DNA of 64,000 bases from positions 1,674,001 through 1,738,000 of the forward strand of contig NC_134443.1 in NCBI RefSeq assembly GCF_030867145.1, written 5' to 3'. Position 1 is the first letter of the stretch, and each line of letters begins with the position of its first letter. Shown one piece after another: positions 1 to 12,445 of the stretch. The notes beneath the pieces are model-generated. The model did no database searches. It saw only the letters and a list, made by a program, of their open reading frames with translations, and had not been told where the DNA came from. This DNA comes from Opisthocomus hoazin (Eukaryota; Chordata; Aves; Opisthocomiformes; Opisthocomidae). The position numbers were made by a program, and so were the translations under genes.

Positions 1-697
1 GCAGCGAGGGCCTGGCACCGGGCTGGCATGGCACGGGGCTGGCACCGGGCTGGCATGGCACGGGGCTGGCATGGCACGGGGCTGGCATCGGTCTGGCCTG
101 GCACCGGGCTGGCATGGCACGGGGCTGGCACCGGGCTGGCATGGCACGGGGCTGGCATGGCATCGGTCTGGCACCGGGCTGGTCTGGCACGGGGCTGGCA
201 TGGCACGGGGCTGGCATGGCACGGGGCTGGCACCGGGCTGGTCTGGCACCGGGCTGGCATGGCATCGGTCTGGCATGAAACTGGGCTGGTGTGGCACTGG
301 GCTGGTGTGGCACTGGGCTGGCACCAGGCTGGTCTGGCACCGGGCTGGTCTGGCACTGGGCTGGCACTGGGCTGGGCTGGCACTGGGCTGGCACCGGGCT
401 GGCATGGCTCCAGGCTGGCATGGCACTGGGCTGGCACTGGGCTGGCATTGGGCACTGGGTTGGCATGGCACTGGGCTGTCCTGGCTCCAGGCTGGCATGG
501 CACCAGACTGGCACCGGGCTGGTCTGGCACTGGTCTGGCATGGCATTGGGCTGGCCTGGCTCCAGGCTGTCCAGACACTGTGTTGGCAGGGCACGGGGCT
601 GGCACTGGGCTGGCACTGGGCTGGCAGGGCACGGGGCTGGCACTGGGCTGGCACTGGGCTGCCAGGGCACGGGGCTGGCACGGCACAGCGTGGGTGA
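1..697. repeat. GC-rich minisatellite, about 10-11 bp subunits
   Basis: Tandem variants of GGCACNGGGCT alternate with GGCATGGCAC. The array starts at or before the window edge and decays near 690. It stays open in several frames and yields Trp/Gly/Leu-rich 'proteins', which I take as a by-product of the short repeat and not as genes. Confidence 0.9.
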
Positions 698-1335
698 TGT
701 TTTCGGCAGACGAAGGTGCCAACAGCAGGCAGCGAGGAGCTGCCCGCTCCGGATGCTCTGCCCTCCGCCAGTAACCCCAGTGCGGGCGACGCTGCCTCTG
801 CCCAGCCCCGGCTTCGGCAAACTCCACCTCGGCTGCTCCTCCCGGCCCCGCGATGCCGCGCCAGCCGCCAGCCCCCCCGTGCCCATCACCGCGCCCTTGT
901 CCCCCAGCACAGAAACACCCATCGACGGGACCCTCCTGCGCCCCAGCGCCCGACGCGGTGGATCCCCAGGGCAGGGACGGATGGGTGCCGGTGCCACCCG
1001 CCCGGTGCCAGCCACGCTCAGAGCATGGCAGCCGTCACCGCACCGGCTGGCATCGGCCTTCTGCCTCCTGCCCTCCCCCCCTGCCTCGAAGGGGCTTTGC
1101 CGGGTGCCCCAGGGGACCGGGGCGGGGGGGTTGGAACGTCCCCCCCCGTCCCGCCGCCCGTCCTGCCGGGCAAAGGGCTGTTTGGTCTGGAGGAGGGCGA
1201 TACGGGGCCGGCGGGCGCGGGGGAGGCTGCGCGCCCAGCGAAGTCTTCCCATGTCACGGGGCCTTGACCTTGCGCCGAGGAGACGGGCGGCAGCCCGAAG
1301 GCCGGGGGCTTCAGAGGCGCGGGGTGCCCGCGTTG
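698..1335. other. GC-rich single-copy DNA, no gene seen
   Basis: Unique GC-rich sequence with several long overlapping open frames on both strands. None shows a recognisable domain, and the openness is what high GC content alone would give. Probably intronic if the exon at 14906-14957 belongs to a leftward gene. Confidence 0.5.
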
Positions 1336-1600
1336 CCGCCATGCTCGCCTCGTCACCGTGCCCGCCTCGTCACCGTGCCCCCCTCACCGCCATGTCCACC
1401 TCACCACCACGTCCACCTTGTCACCATGCCCACCTTGTCAACATGAACCCCTCACCACCATGTCCACCTTGCCACCATGTCTACCTTGTCACTACAGCCC
1501 CCTCATCACCATGCCCACCTTGTCACCGTGCCCCCCTCACCATGTCCACCTCGTCACCATGTCTACCTCATCACCGTGTCCCCCTCGCCTCGCCACGCCG
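1336..1600. repeat. Minisatellite, about 15-bp unit
   Basis: Repeats of the type TCACCATGTCCACCT and close variants, about 17 copies, imperfect. Confidence 0.85.
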
Positions 1601-1694
1601 TCCCCCGTGAAGCATTGGCACCTCGGCACAGCCGATCCCACCCGCTCCTCACGCTGTGGTGGGCACGGCGGGGACCATGGCACGGTGGCCCTGG

Positions 1695-2350
1695 GCTGTG
1701 AGCAGGCATGAACACGTATGTGCATGGGTACACGTGTGGGTGTGCATGTGTGCATGGGAACATACCTGTGTGCATGAGAACATGCATGTGTGCATGGGAA
1801 CACGTGTCTGTGTGCATGGGAATGTACCTGTGTGCATGAGAACATGCATGTGTGCATGGGAACACGTGTGTGTGTGCATGGGAATGTACCTGTGTGCATG
1901 AGAACATGCATGTGTGCATGGGAACACGTGTGTGTGTGCATGGGAATGTACCTGTGTGCATGAGAACATGCATGTGTGCATGGGAACACGTGTGTGTGTG
2001 CATGGGAATGTACCTGTGTGCATGAGAACACGCATGTGTGCATGGGAACACGTGTGTGTGTGCATGGGAACACATTCATATGTGCATGGGAACATATGTG
2101 TGTGCATGGGAATGTGTCTGCGTGCACGGGAATGCATGGGAACACATGCACGTGTGCATGGGAACGTGCCGCTGAGCAGGGGAACACGCGTGTGTGAATG
2201 CACCCGTGTGCACAGGAGCACGTGCGTGTCTGCAGGGGAACACACGTGTGCACGGGAGCACATGCCCGCGTGCACAGGAACACGTGTGTGCATGGGAACA
2301 CACATGTGGGCACAGGAACACGCGCGTGCCTGGGAGCGCGTGCCCGTGTG
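1695..2350. repeat. Higher-order minisatellite, 62-bp unit of three about 20-bp subunits
   Basis: The subunit is a variant of TGTGTGCATGGGAACACG. In the middle, three subunits form a regular 62-bp unit: the motif AATGTACCTGTGTGCATGAG recurs at 1821, 1883, 1945 and 2007, exactly 62 bp apart. Copies diverge toward both edges. Long His/Cys/Thr-rich open frames on the minus strand come from the repeat. Confidence 0.9.
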
Positions 2351-5300
2351 CGCGGGGTGGGGGGCCCTGCGGGGCTCTCGGTGCCCCCGGCGGGCTCACG
2401 CGTGGCTCTGGTGTGGCCGCCCGGGCGCGGGGCGGGGACCTGGGGCGGGGGGGGGGGCCGGGGACCCCCACTCCCGGCCCTGTCTCCCTCCATTTCTCAT
2501 CCGAAGGCTGATTAAGCCCCGGGGCTGGCGCTCCAATCTCCCTCTCTCTCCTCTCGCTATTAAACTCCGGGTTCAAAGAAAAGCTTTTTATTCGCGCTGA
2601 CAGCTTTCAGATGGAGCTCAAGCTCTCCACGCTGGAGGGGTTTTTATTTTTTTTTCATTATTATTATTTTATCTCTCTCCCTCCTCCCCTTCCTCTTCTC
2701 GCTGCTTTTTAAATTTAAAGCTTTCCCCCTTCCTCTTCCCAAGTTGTTCCCTTCTATTTATACTGAAAAAAAAAAAAAAAATAAGGAGGGGGGGAGGGAA
2801 AAAAAACCCCTCCCCTGGTTTTATTCTGCGGGAGAGAAAAGAGGATTTGGCTTCCCTGCGCCTGGTGGAATGGGAGCGACGGGAGCGGAGCGCAGGATGA
2901 GGCCGCGGCTGGGTGCTGCGGACGGAGCATCGCTCCCGGCCCCGCCGCTGTCCCCCCCTCCGCTGTCACAGCCCCGGCGCCGGCGCCCCGAGCCACTCGT
3001 CACCCAGAAAAAGCGCGTGAGGGCCCTGCAATAACCCAGCAATGGAGGGGACCCCGCGGACCCCGCCACTGGCTGCCTGGGGAAACTGAGGCACGGGAGG
3101 GGGCTGGGCTCAGTGGCACCGCGGCTCGCCCACGGATCCCCCCGCCCGCGGGGTCCCATCCTGCCGAGCTGTGCCTCGCCGGGGGGATGCGCCGGTGCTG
3201 AGACGTGATCGGCCCTGGCACGTCCCCGCGCTCCCCCCGCTCCGCCCGGCGTCGGGGGCTATTTTAGGCTCCGGCAATTTGGGTCTTTCAGCTAAACCCG
3301 GCCACGTCTCGGGGCAGGGACGCGGGCGGCCGGTGGGGACGGCAGTGAGGCCGGGGACCCCCCACCCCACGCGTCCCTGGGGGTCCGCGGTGGCAGCGGG
3401 GCCCCATCCTGACCCCAGCGCTGGGAGCGGGGCTGGGACAAGGCTCCGGCGAGGTTTCCCAGGAAGGAGTTGGGGGGGGGGGGGAACATCGCTTCGGGGG
3501 TGTCCCCAACCATCTCCCACCGCATCTGCCCCGGTCACCGCCGGCCCAGCAGGACCCGGCGACCCAACCGGCAGCGCGCCGGCCAGTAAATCGATCTTGG
3601 CGAGAGGGGGGTCCCTGAGAGGGGTCCCTGATGCCACCGCCAATTTCTGAGCCTCCTTCACCGCGATGACGGTGGCCGGGAGCAGCATGGCAGGAGGAGC
3701 CGCTTCCGCTCCTCGCTCGAAGCCGCTCGCTGCCCTCTGCTATTTTCTTCTCTTCCCCTCTTGGCTTTTTGACGCTAACGTGGCCGGACGGCGGGTGGCA
3801 AAGCGGGAGCAGCTCCAGCGGGAGGGACCCCGGGATGGCGACGCCGCGGGTGTCGGGAGCCGGGGACGCGTCCCGGTGCCGGCCGCGGTGTTTGGGGATC
3901 AGCGCTCTGTCCCCCCCGGCGCAGCCTCGTCAAAAAAAGCCCTCGACCCCCCATTCGGCCAAAACGTCTCTCCCATAATCCCACGCTGATTGACGTTAAT
4001 TGAATATCTCTGTAATTCCTTGTTAATTGAATCCTGCGGCCGCTGCTCCGCGGGGAAGCCGGCAGCGTCCCCGCCGCACCAGCATCCTCGGCGCCCGCTG
4101 CTCCGCGTCCCCGTCCCGGCTGCCTCTGGACCCTGCGCCCTGGCTCGGCTCCCGGTGCTGGCGGGTCCTCCCCGGCCCGGCAGGGACGGAAAGTATTTCG
4201 ACACCATCATATGACGCCGGCGCATCGTTGGCGAGCGCCCAGCGCCCGGGCTTGGGAGGCACCGGGATGGGGCCACATCCAGCCTGGTGTCCCCCCCCGC
4301 CGCCGTCTTGGGGGACATCACTCCGCCGCCGCTGCATTTGACCCCGTTACTTCTGTGTGTGCCATGGCGGTGGCAGAACCGGGGCTGTTCTAACCCAAAC
4401 CCCTCCCCGGGGTGGAAAAACCAGGCGTGGGGGGCATGGAAGCCCCCACAAACCGCCCACGGACCCCGCCATGGCTGCATCGTGCCTCAGTTTCCCCGTG
4501 GCTGCACCTTGGGCGTCCCCAGTGTCCCCGGCAGGGTGGCAGGGTGCTGGTGGGGGCCGCTCCGTGCCTCCCCCTCTCCGCTTCCGGCTCCCGATGCCGG
4601 CGGTAGCGAAGCTCTCCGGGGATAGGATGCTCCAGTTATTTTCATTTTTTTAAAAGGCAAAATTATAAAAACAAATGAGGAGGAGATCGGTTCCCCTCCC
4701 CCGGCCCCACCACCTCTCCTCCCCACCCGCTTTCGCAGCCCCGGGTCCCCACCGCCTCCCTGTGCCCCGGCCGGGGTCACCTTGACCGTGCCACCCCCAC
4801 CCAGCATCCCCCGGCGCACCGGGATGCGGGACGGGCGCCCATCGGGACCGTGGCTCCTTGTCCCCTCCGTGTGCCACCGAGGTGCCCACGCTGACCCCGG
4901 CTCTGCCGTCCCTCTGTGTCCCCGGCAAACCAACGCGCCACGGCCCCCCGTGACCTTCTCCCGTAACCTCCCGACTCCCCGTCCCGCCGGTGACACCAAT
5001 CTCACACCGAATTCCGCAGCTCTTGCTGCCCAGCCCATCAAATATTCCACCTCCGTTATTCCCCGGGCAGGGAGACGGGCGCTGCCGTGCCGCGCCGGCA
5101 TCTCCGCGTCGGACCCCAGGGTGCCCGCGGCGGCGGGGACCATCCCCGGGACCCCGGGTACCGCTCCCCGGGCAGCATCCTCCCGTTGCCGTGGTGCCCG
5201 GGAGAGGCTGGGCATCCTCCCGGGGAAACTGAGGCACGGGGAAGGGAGAGAGCAAAAGGATTTGGGGGTCTCTCAGCCCGTGGAGAACCCCGTCCCCTCC

Positions 5301-6158
5301 GCCGCCAGCGTAACCCATCCCCAAATTTTCCACCCGACCCTCCGGTGTTTTACAGCCGGCGAGGGGGGCAAAGGGGGGGCCGAGGCCCCGGGTCGTCGGC
5401 AGAGGCAGGGTAAAAATACGCAACGCGGGGCCCAGGCGCAACAATTTTCAATTAGAATCTCGTTGGGAAGAGGCATAAATACCGGGGGAGATGACGTGGT
5501 GGAATTGGGTTCTATTTTTCCTTCCCGAGGAGCCTTAAATATTCCCCACCTCATAATAATAATATAAAAAAAAAAAAAAAAAAATGAACTCCCGACTTAC
5601 GAAACAACATATAAATTCCCCTCGTAATTACATTATTTTCAGCGCTGCAAAGATGCCAATAAAATATAAACCGGTGCCGGGCAGAGCGAGAAAATAGAGA
5701 AGAAAATAAATTAATTGCTTTAGCGCGGTGTGGCAAACGAGGCAGGCTGGGGGAGGACACGACTGGGGGGGCTGGGACCCCTGTTGCTGCCCCACGGGAG
5801 CCCCACGGGGCCACCACTGCTGCCCCATGGGGCTCGGTGCCTGTCCCCAAGGCCACATATGGGGGGTCCAGGGTTGGGTACTGAGGGGGGACCCTGGTTT
5901 GGGGGTCCCGGTGGGAATCTCTGCTCCCCGACATCCCGCCTCCTGCCTGCAGCTCCTGCCCCCGCGGTGCAGGCAGGGGTTGGGGGGCGGGTGGGGGGCT
6001 TTGTCTGCCCCCCGCCTGCCCCACGCCGGGGAGGGACCCCCCGGCCGCCCAAAGTTGGTGGAAAAACTCGGCCCCTTTCTCCTGCCGTTAATCCCGGTGA
6101 AAGGGGGCAGCCAGGCAGAAAGACAAAGGGCTCGGTCGGCCCCGAGCAGGGCGACGCG
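2351..6158. other. GC-rich non-coding DNA with AT-rich islands
   Basis: No gene was recognised. The stretch alternates GC-rich sequence with AT-rich, non-repetitive islands at about 2500-2820 (with poly-A near 2767-2781), 3955-4045 (rich in TTAAT/ATTGA words) and 4630-4680. A stronger island at 5430-5725 is listed separately. Probably within the first intron of the leftward gene. Confidence 0.5.
5430..5725. promoter_or_regulatory. Candidate conserved non-coding element
   Basis: An AT-rich complex block in GC-rich surroundings. It contains homeodomain-type words (AATTA, TAATTA, CAATTAG), the stretch GCATAAATACC, and a central poly-A run at about 5567-5584. There is no coding frame. Enhancer function is inferred only from composition and complexity. 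Confidence 0.35.
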
Positions 6159-6159
6159 G

Positions 6160-6420
6160 GGGGCACGGGGCGACGTGGGGGGCACCGGCAGATGTGGGGG
6201 CACCAAGCAATGCGGGGGCACGGGGCGATGTGGGGGGCACCAGGCAACATAGGGGCACTGGGAGATGTGGGGGCACTGGGCAATGTGGGGGCACGGGGTG
6301 ATGTGGGGGGCACTGGGAGATGTGGGGGGCACTGAGCAATGCGGGGGCACGGGGCGATGTGGGGGGACCGGGCAACGTGGGGGGCACAGAGTGATGTGGG
6401 GGGTGCTGGGCAGAGCCAGT
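6160..6420. repeat. Minisatellite, about 20-bp unit
   Basis: Repeats of GGGGGCACGGGGCGATGTG and variants such as GGGGGCACTGGGCAATGTG. About 12 imperfect copies. Confidence 0.85.
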
Positions 6421-9104
6421 GGGCAAGGGGCAACGTGGGGGGCACGCGCCGGCGGTGCGCCCACACGTGTCTGTGTGCGTGCATGGGAACACCTGTGTCT
6501 CCGTGCCGGCCACGCGTGTGCACACGTGTGTGTCTGCGTGTGCAGCCATGTGCACGCCCCGCGCGAGGCAGGACCCCCCCCCCCCCCCCCGCCGCCCCCC
6601 GGTGAGGTCCCTCGGCCCTGCAGCACCCCTGGGTGGGGGGGTCCCCCCAGCGGGGCCCTTCGCGTGCTTCAAGCAGGGGTCGAGCTGCCTTCGCGCCCCA
6701 GCCTTCCTCCTCCTCCTCCTCCCGGCGCTGCCAGACAAAGGCCTGGGCTGCAGATGTTGCCCCCCCCAACATCCCCAGGGCCACCCAGCATCTCCCAGTG
6801 GGTCCCTGGGGCAGAGCCCCCCCCCCCCCCCCCCCCCGGGGAGGGCGCAGACCCCGGCCCGAGCCCCCCGAAGCCCTGGGGGGACCCAGGCGTCCGGGCA
6901 CCCCCCCCCTTTGCCCCCCCCCCCCCGCAGACAGCAGGAGCTGCCGGAGCCTCTCCCCTCGTTATCTCCTCTTCATTCCGGGGGCTGTCAAAATTCGGGA
7001 GCAGCGCTGTTTATTGGCTTGAGTTTAATTAATTTGTGCAATATCCCCGTTAGGAACAATGTCTAATTAAGACTTTTGTTTGTGTGGGGAAGCTCTTCTT
7101 TGGGAAAAGGGAGGGGGGGGGAAATAAAAATCCCTAATCATTAATGAAGGGGGGGGGGAAATAAATATATATTGAAAGAGCGCTGGCATCCTTCCACCGA
7201 GCTGCTGGTGAGCGCGCTCGTTACAGATGTCTTAATGAGCCTCCGCTTAACGAAGGGATTCTCACTCCCGTTGAAGCGGGACGAGCAGCTGGGAGAGCGA
7301 GACGGGCCCCCGCGCCCCGGCGTACGGAAACGGACCGGGGGGGGCAGAGGACGAGCCGCGGCCTCGTTAGGGACGGGGACCCTCGCGTGCGACCGGGCGC
7401 CGTGCCTCAGTTTCCCCACGGGCAGCTCGAGCCGCGAGCATCGGTAACGAGACGAGGTGAAATTCGACGGCTGCGACGGGGCTGGCAGCGGCGCGTTCCG
7501 ATCCCCTGGCGTTACTTATTAAATGATTATTAAATGGAATTATTTGATTAAGCCCCCTCCCCAGGGTTTAATAAAAAAACCCAATCCGGGAGGAAATGGG
7601 GTTGAAGGGGGAGAACCCAAACGCAGTCGACGGGGATGGGGCACGGGTTGGGGTCCCCGTCCGGCTGCACCCCGACGGCGGTGGGGACCCCAGGCTGTCC
7701 CCCCCCAAGTGGGGAGGGGCACGGGCCGGGATTTCGGCCTCTTGCCCCCCAGCCCTGCCTGGCTGCGGGGTCATCCCCGGTGGGGTGGGCACCCCCCACC
7801 TCCCCAAGAGCTGCCCACCCAGTCCTCTGCCGCCCCGTGCTGCCACGTGTCCCCCCCGGTGAGGAGCTGGGGGTCTCGGGAACCCCCGGGGACCCCCCAC
7901 CCCACTTGAGGGGGGGGGATCCCGTGGAAGCTTGATCCCAGCAGACCCCACCCCAGTTTACCCACCCCAAGCTGGGTGCTGGGGTCCCCACGGCTCGGAG
8001 GGCATCGCGTGGGGGTCCCACCCTAGCGGGGTGACCTCGCTTTTGGGGGGACGTAGCCCTCCCCCCCCCCCCAGATCCTGCAGCAGGAGGAGCTGGAGCC
8101 GGAGGGAGCAGCCCTGGCTCCCGCTCCCGCTCCTGCGGTTGGAGCCCAGCAATGATCCCACGCGCCTGGAATTTGAGGAATTTCCTGCCAAGGCTCTGGA
8201 AGGGAGAGAAAGCAAAGCCAGAGTTAACCCCCAGCTCCCCGCGCCCGCCCCGCAGCGCCCAGGGGGCTCAGACCCCCCGGGAAGGGCCTGGGGGGGGCAT
8301 TTCGGGGCAGGGAGGGTGTTTGGTTTCGGGGGTGCTTCTTGCTGCTCCCCGCATTTTTCGGGCTGAGGCCGCTGTGTGCCGAGCCGGGGTCCTGCACGGG
8401 GGTTTTCCGCCTCGACGGGGAATGCGAAGAGCTTCGTGCCTCAGTTTCCCCAGTGCTGCTCTCCTGCCTCCTCCCAAACACAGCCCCCTGCGTCCCCCAC
8501 CCCATCACCAGTCCCCCCCCCCAGACGCCCACTGGTCTGCCCAGGGGGGCTCAGCACCCCCAGCCCTCCCCGGGGACCCCACGACGGAGCTCCGCACGCC
8601 CCGAACCGAGCCCGGCAGCGGCGCGCGACGGCAAACCCCCTCTTCAACCCTGAAGCCGTTATTTTAACCTAAATCCACTCGAGAAATCGGGATTTTTTTG
8701 GAATAAAAATCGAAAAGGGAAGGGAGGAAGCAAGAGAGGAGGCGGCTGGAGCCCCCCGCTCCCCCTGTAACGGGGTCCTGCTCTGCCCGGGGGAGCGATG
8801 GGAGCCGGGCACCCCGACCACCCCCGGGCACCCCGACCAGCACCCTCCGAGCCCGGCAGCATCACCGGGATGTTCCCATCTCCGGTGGGGACTCAGCACC
8901 CACAAGGATGCTCAGAGGTGACCTGGGGAAGGGGGTGGCCTGGGTGCCCCCCAACCCCGCAGCTCCCACGGGCTGGGGTTCCCTGGGTGTCCCCGGTGTC
9001 AGAGGCCAACGTGTTCCCCCCCCCCGGGGAGACCCCCCGCGACGGGGTGGCAGCCTTCGGCCCGCTCCTCTGCATCGCCCCGCTGCCCTGCCAGCCACGC
9101 GCCG
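6421..9104. other. GC-rich non-coding DNA with AT-rich islands and poly-C tracts
   Basis: No gene was recognised. Poly-C runs lie near 6577-6600 and 6819-6838. AT-rich complex islands lie at about 6955-7260 (TTTAATTAATTTGTGCAATA and TCTAATTAAGAC stretches) and 7505-7585. They are candidates for regulatory elements of the leftward gene. Confidence 0.45.
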
Positions 9105-9360
9105 TGGGGTGCACGCCCGCGGCCCCTCGCCCACCTGCAGCCCCTCGCACGCCCGCGGCCCCTCGCACGCCCATGTGCTCCCTCGCCCACCCGCAGCCCC
9201 TCGCCCACCCTCGCACACGCGTGCTCCCTCGCCCACCTGCAGCCCCTCGCACGCCCACCCGCAGCCCCTCGCCCGCCCGCAGCCCCTCGCCCGCCCTCGC
9301 ACACGCGCTCCCTCGCACGCCCACTCCCTCGCACGCTCCCTTGCACGCCCGCACGCACAC
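9105..9360. repeat. Minisatellite, about 15-18 bp unit
   Basis: Repeats of CAGCCCCTCGCACGCC and CCTCGCCCACCTG variants. Confidence 0.8.
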
Positions 9361-9894
9361 TTTCCCCGGCTCCTTTTCTTTCCCGTTCCTATGGCAACCC
9401 CTCCAAGGCACACAACCGCTCTCCGACTGGAAATAAAAGTTGGTTTTCCTCCCCTCCTCCTTTACTCCACTCTTTCGCCCCCCCCCCCCCTTATTTTGAT
9501 TTCCATTTGGATCATAATCCGCCCGTTGCCATGGCAGCGCTGGCAGCCCTTTATGTCCCAGCCCTTGCAGAAAAGGCCTCCTCTCCCCCTTTTTCCTTTC
9601 CCTGCGCCTTCCCCAAGTGGGTTCGCTCTTTAAATCCCTCCTTCCCGCCATCCCCTCGCGCCAGCGACGCCGGCATCGCCGGAGCCAGCCCAGCACCAGG
9701 GCCTGGCGTCACCGGCCGCGCCACGGCTGATGCCACGCCGACGGGACTTTTGCGCCGGGCGGGTGGAAGGGAGCCGGTTTTCCAGCTCCCAGCCTTGACG
9801 GATCCAGCCCAGCGAAGTCCAGGCTGGATCCCGGACCAGGGCTCCGTCCCTTCTCCAGATCCACTTAACTGTGCCTCATCGCCCGGCCACGCTC
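9361..9894. other. Single-copy DNA, no gene seen
   Basis: Moderately GC-rich unique sequence between two minisatellites. It has a short less GC-rich part around 9370-9640. No domain or exon was recognised. Confidence 0.4.
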
Positions 9895-10498
9895 CTCGCC
9901 CCAGCATCCCCCCTTGGGGCTGGTACCCAGGGGCTCCTCACCCGAGCATCTCCTCCTTGGAGCTGGCACCCATGGATTCCTCGCCCGAGCATCATCCCCT
10001 TGGGGCTGGTACCCGGGGGTTCCTCACCCGAGCATCATCCCCTTGGGGCTGGTATCCAGGGGCTCCTCACCCGAGCACCCCCCTTGGGGCTGGTACCCAG
10101 GGGGGGTCCTCACCCGAGCATCTCCCCCTTGGAGCTGGCACCCATGGATTCCTCACCTGAGCATTCCCCCCCTTGGGGCTGGTATCCAGGGGGGGTCCTC
10201 ACCCAAGCATCCTCCCCTTGGAGCTGGTACCCGGGGGGGGGTCCTCAGCCGAGCATCCCCCCCTTGGGGCTGGTACCCAGGGGTTCCTCACCCAAGCATC
10301 CTCCTCTTGAGGTTGGTTCCCAGGGGGATTCCTCGCCCCAGCATCCCCCCTTGGATCTGGTACTGGGGGGGTCCTCATCTGAGCATCCCCCCCTTGGGGC
10401 TGGCACCCGGGGAGTTCCTTGCCTGAGCATCCCCCCCTTGGGGCTGGTACCCAGGGGTTCCTCACCTGAGCACCCCCCTTGGGGCTGGCACCCGGCGC
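9895..10498. repeat. Minisatellite, about 40-45 bp unit
   Basis: About 14 copies of a unit containing TTGGGGCTGGTACCCAGGGG followed by TCCTCACCCGAGCATC. Unit length varies with the length of internal C and G runs. Open frames through it are repeat artefacts. Confidence 0.9.
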
Positions 10499-10659
10499 TG
10501 CCCGCTCGCCCAGCCGCAGGGTGACGCGGTGGCCACGCTGGCACCGAGAGCAGCGGCGCGGGTGACGCTGCCAGCGCAGGATGGCCCCTCCGTCCCCCTC
10601 CATCCCTCCCCGTCTTCCCCGCTCGCCGCCTCCCTCCCGCGCCGTGCCCACTCCCGGCT

Positions 10660-10860
10660 GGGAGCAGGAGGTTATGAAAATGAGCTGTGTGCCCAGGAGA
10701 CTGTAATTATCTGCTAAGTGTGAAAGCTAGAGTGATTAATTAAGAGATAATAAAAAGAAAAGGAGGCTAGAGAGGGAATAACGGATGCTTTGATGATAAA
10801 ACCTGAGGTAAGGCAAGCAATTAGGGGAATCTTTACGGAGAGTTAGCTATAATCCCCGCG
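10660..10860. promoter_or_regulatory. Strong candidate conserved non-coding element
   Basis: About 200 bp of AT-rich, complex, non-repetitive sequence with sharp borders to very GC-rich DNA. It contains GTAATTATCTGC, GTGATTAATTAAGAGATAAT, CTTTGATG (a TCF/LEF-like word) and several GATA-type words. No coding frame. The composition is typical of vertebrate developmental enhancers; no functional evidence is visible. Confidence 0.45.
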
Positions 10861-12049
10861 CTGCCCGCGCGGCGGGGGGCTGCGCGGCGGACGGACGGAC
10901 GGACCCACAGACAGCAGCCACCGCGTGCCGCCGTCCCGTGACCGGCGCCGGCATCCCCGGGGACGCGCTCACCGGGACGGGCGGGAGGATCCCAGGTAGG
11001 ATCTAGGCCGGGAGGAAAGCTGGCTCGGGATGAAACCGATCCCGAATTAAAGGACGGGAACGTAATTAACGCCGCTGAGCTCTGGGCGGTGGGAGAGAGG
11101 CGCCCAACGATGTCACCTCCGGACGGCTGGCTTGCCAGAGGTCACCGCGGATGGACGGACAGACGGACGGCTCCGGATCCCGCGGAAAACGGGCAGCGCC
11201 GCGGGCGAGCGGGTGAAGCTGCCGGGGGGCTCCGGGCTGGGCCGGCTGCCTCCCCCCCGCCAGCGAAGCGGGCTCCGGCGCGGTGATTCAGCCCCTGGCA
11301 CGCGCTGCCCAGGCAAGTCCCGGCACGGCGTGGTGGATGCCGCGGCACGACCCGACCCGTCCCGTCCCGCCGGCCCCGACGGAGCCCGGAGCCGGAGCCG
11401 GACGCAGCCCCTCCTCGCTCGGCTCCCGGGCGGGAAGATGGAAGCGTCCCCAGGGTGGGGAAGGGGCTTCGTCCCCTTCCCGGAGGAGGGAAAAGCGTCA
11501 GCAGAACCCCCACCAGTGCCCGCCAGCCCCCATCCCAGTTGCCAAAATGGTTTCCTGAAGAGGGGCGGCGGCTCCGTCCCCTCCACCGAGGGGTTTTTTG
11601 GGGATGGGGGTCCGGAGAGGTCTTGGGTACGATCGCGGTGACCCAGGCTCCTGCGCGGAGGGGACGCGGGGGACGGCTGGCACGGCGTCGGGGGGCCAAC
11701 ACCGCGGTGCCGGACACGGCGAGGCCGAACCGGAACCGGATCAGCTCCTCCCGGAGAGCAGCTCCAGGCCGAGGGCACCCTGTGCCCGAGGAGACGGGGG
11801 GTCCCCCCAGGCCCAAGGGACCCCCAGCATCACCACCGGTCCCTAAACCCCCACGGCCAGGATGCGATGCCGAACGCCACCGGCTCCGGCGCAGCCCCCA
11901 GCCCCAGGGAGGGGGGGATGAGGACCACCGTCCTCTCCCACCGCCACGTCCCAGTCCCGGAGCGTCTCCCGGGGGCTTTTATCCAGATCGGGGCCAGCCA
12001 GGGTGGCCCTGTGCCCCGGCACCGCCCCTCCTGCCCCAGAAACGTGGGG
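10861..12049. other. GC-rich non-coding DNA, no gene seen
   Basis: Contains short GGAC tandem runs near 10888-10905 and 11150-11170 and otherwise unique GC-rich sequence. Long open frames on both strands have no recognisable domain. Confidence 0.45.
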
Positions 12050-12445
12050 CCACATCCCACCATCCCAGCTCCATCCCAGCCCCCATCCCAGCCCCCATCC
12101 CAGCTCCATTCCAGCCCCATCCCAGCTCAGTCCCAGCCCCCATCCCAGCTCAATCCCAGCCCCATCCCAGCTCAATCCCAGCCCCTATCCCAGCCCCCAT
12201 CCCAGCCCCCATCCCAGCTCAATCCCAGCCCCATCCCAGCTCAATCCCAGCCCAAATCCCAGCCCCATCCCAGCTCCCATCCCAGCCCCCATCCCAGCCC
12301 AATCCCAGCTCCCATCCCAGCTCCCATCCCAGCTCCATCCCAGCCCCCATCCCAGCCCCCATCCCAGCTCAATCCCAGCCCCCATCCCAGCTCAATCCCA
12401 GCTCAATCCCAGCCCGAATCCCAGCTCCCATCCCAACCCCAAGCT
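12050..12445. repeat. Minisatellite, 10-12 bp unit
   Basis: Repeats of CCCAGCCCCCAT and CCCAGCTCAAT type, about 35 copies. It reads as Pro/Ser/Gln-rich frames on + and Gly/Trp-rich frames on -, all repeat artefacts. Confidence 0.9.

Noticed and set aside
28-774. Long Trp/Gly/Leu-rich open frames on +
   Set aside because: They are translations of a GC-rich minisatellite open in more than one frame, without start context, splice sites or domain.
1537-2493. 318-residue His/Cys/Thr-rich open frame on -
   Set aside because: It spans two unrelated tandem arrays and follows the 62-bp repeat; the composition is set by the repeat.
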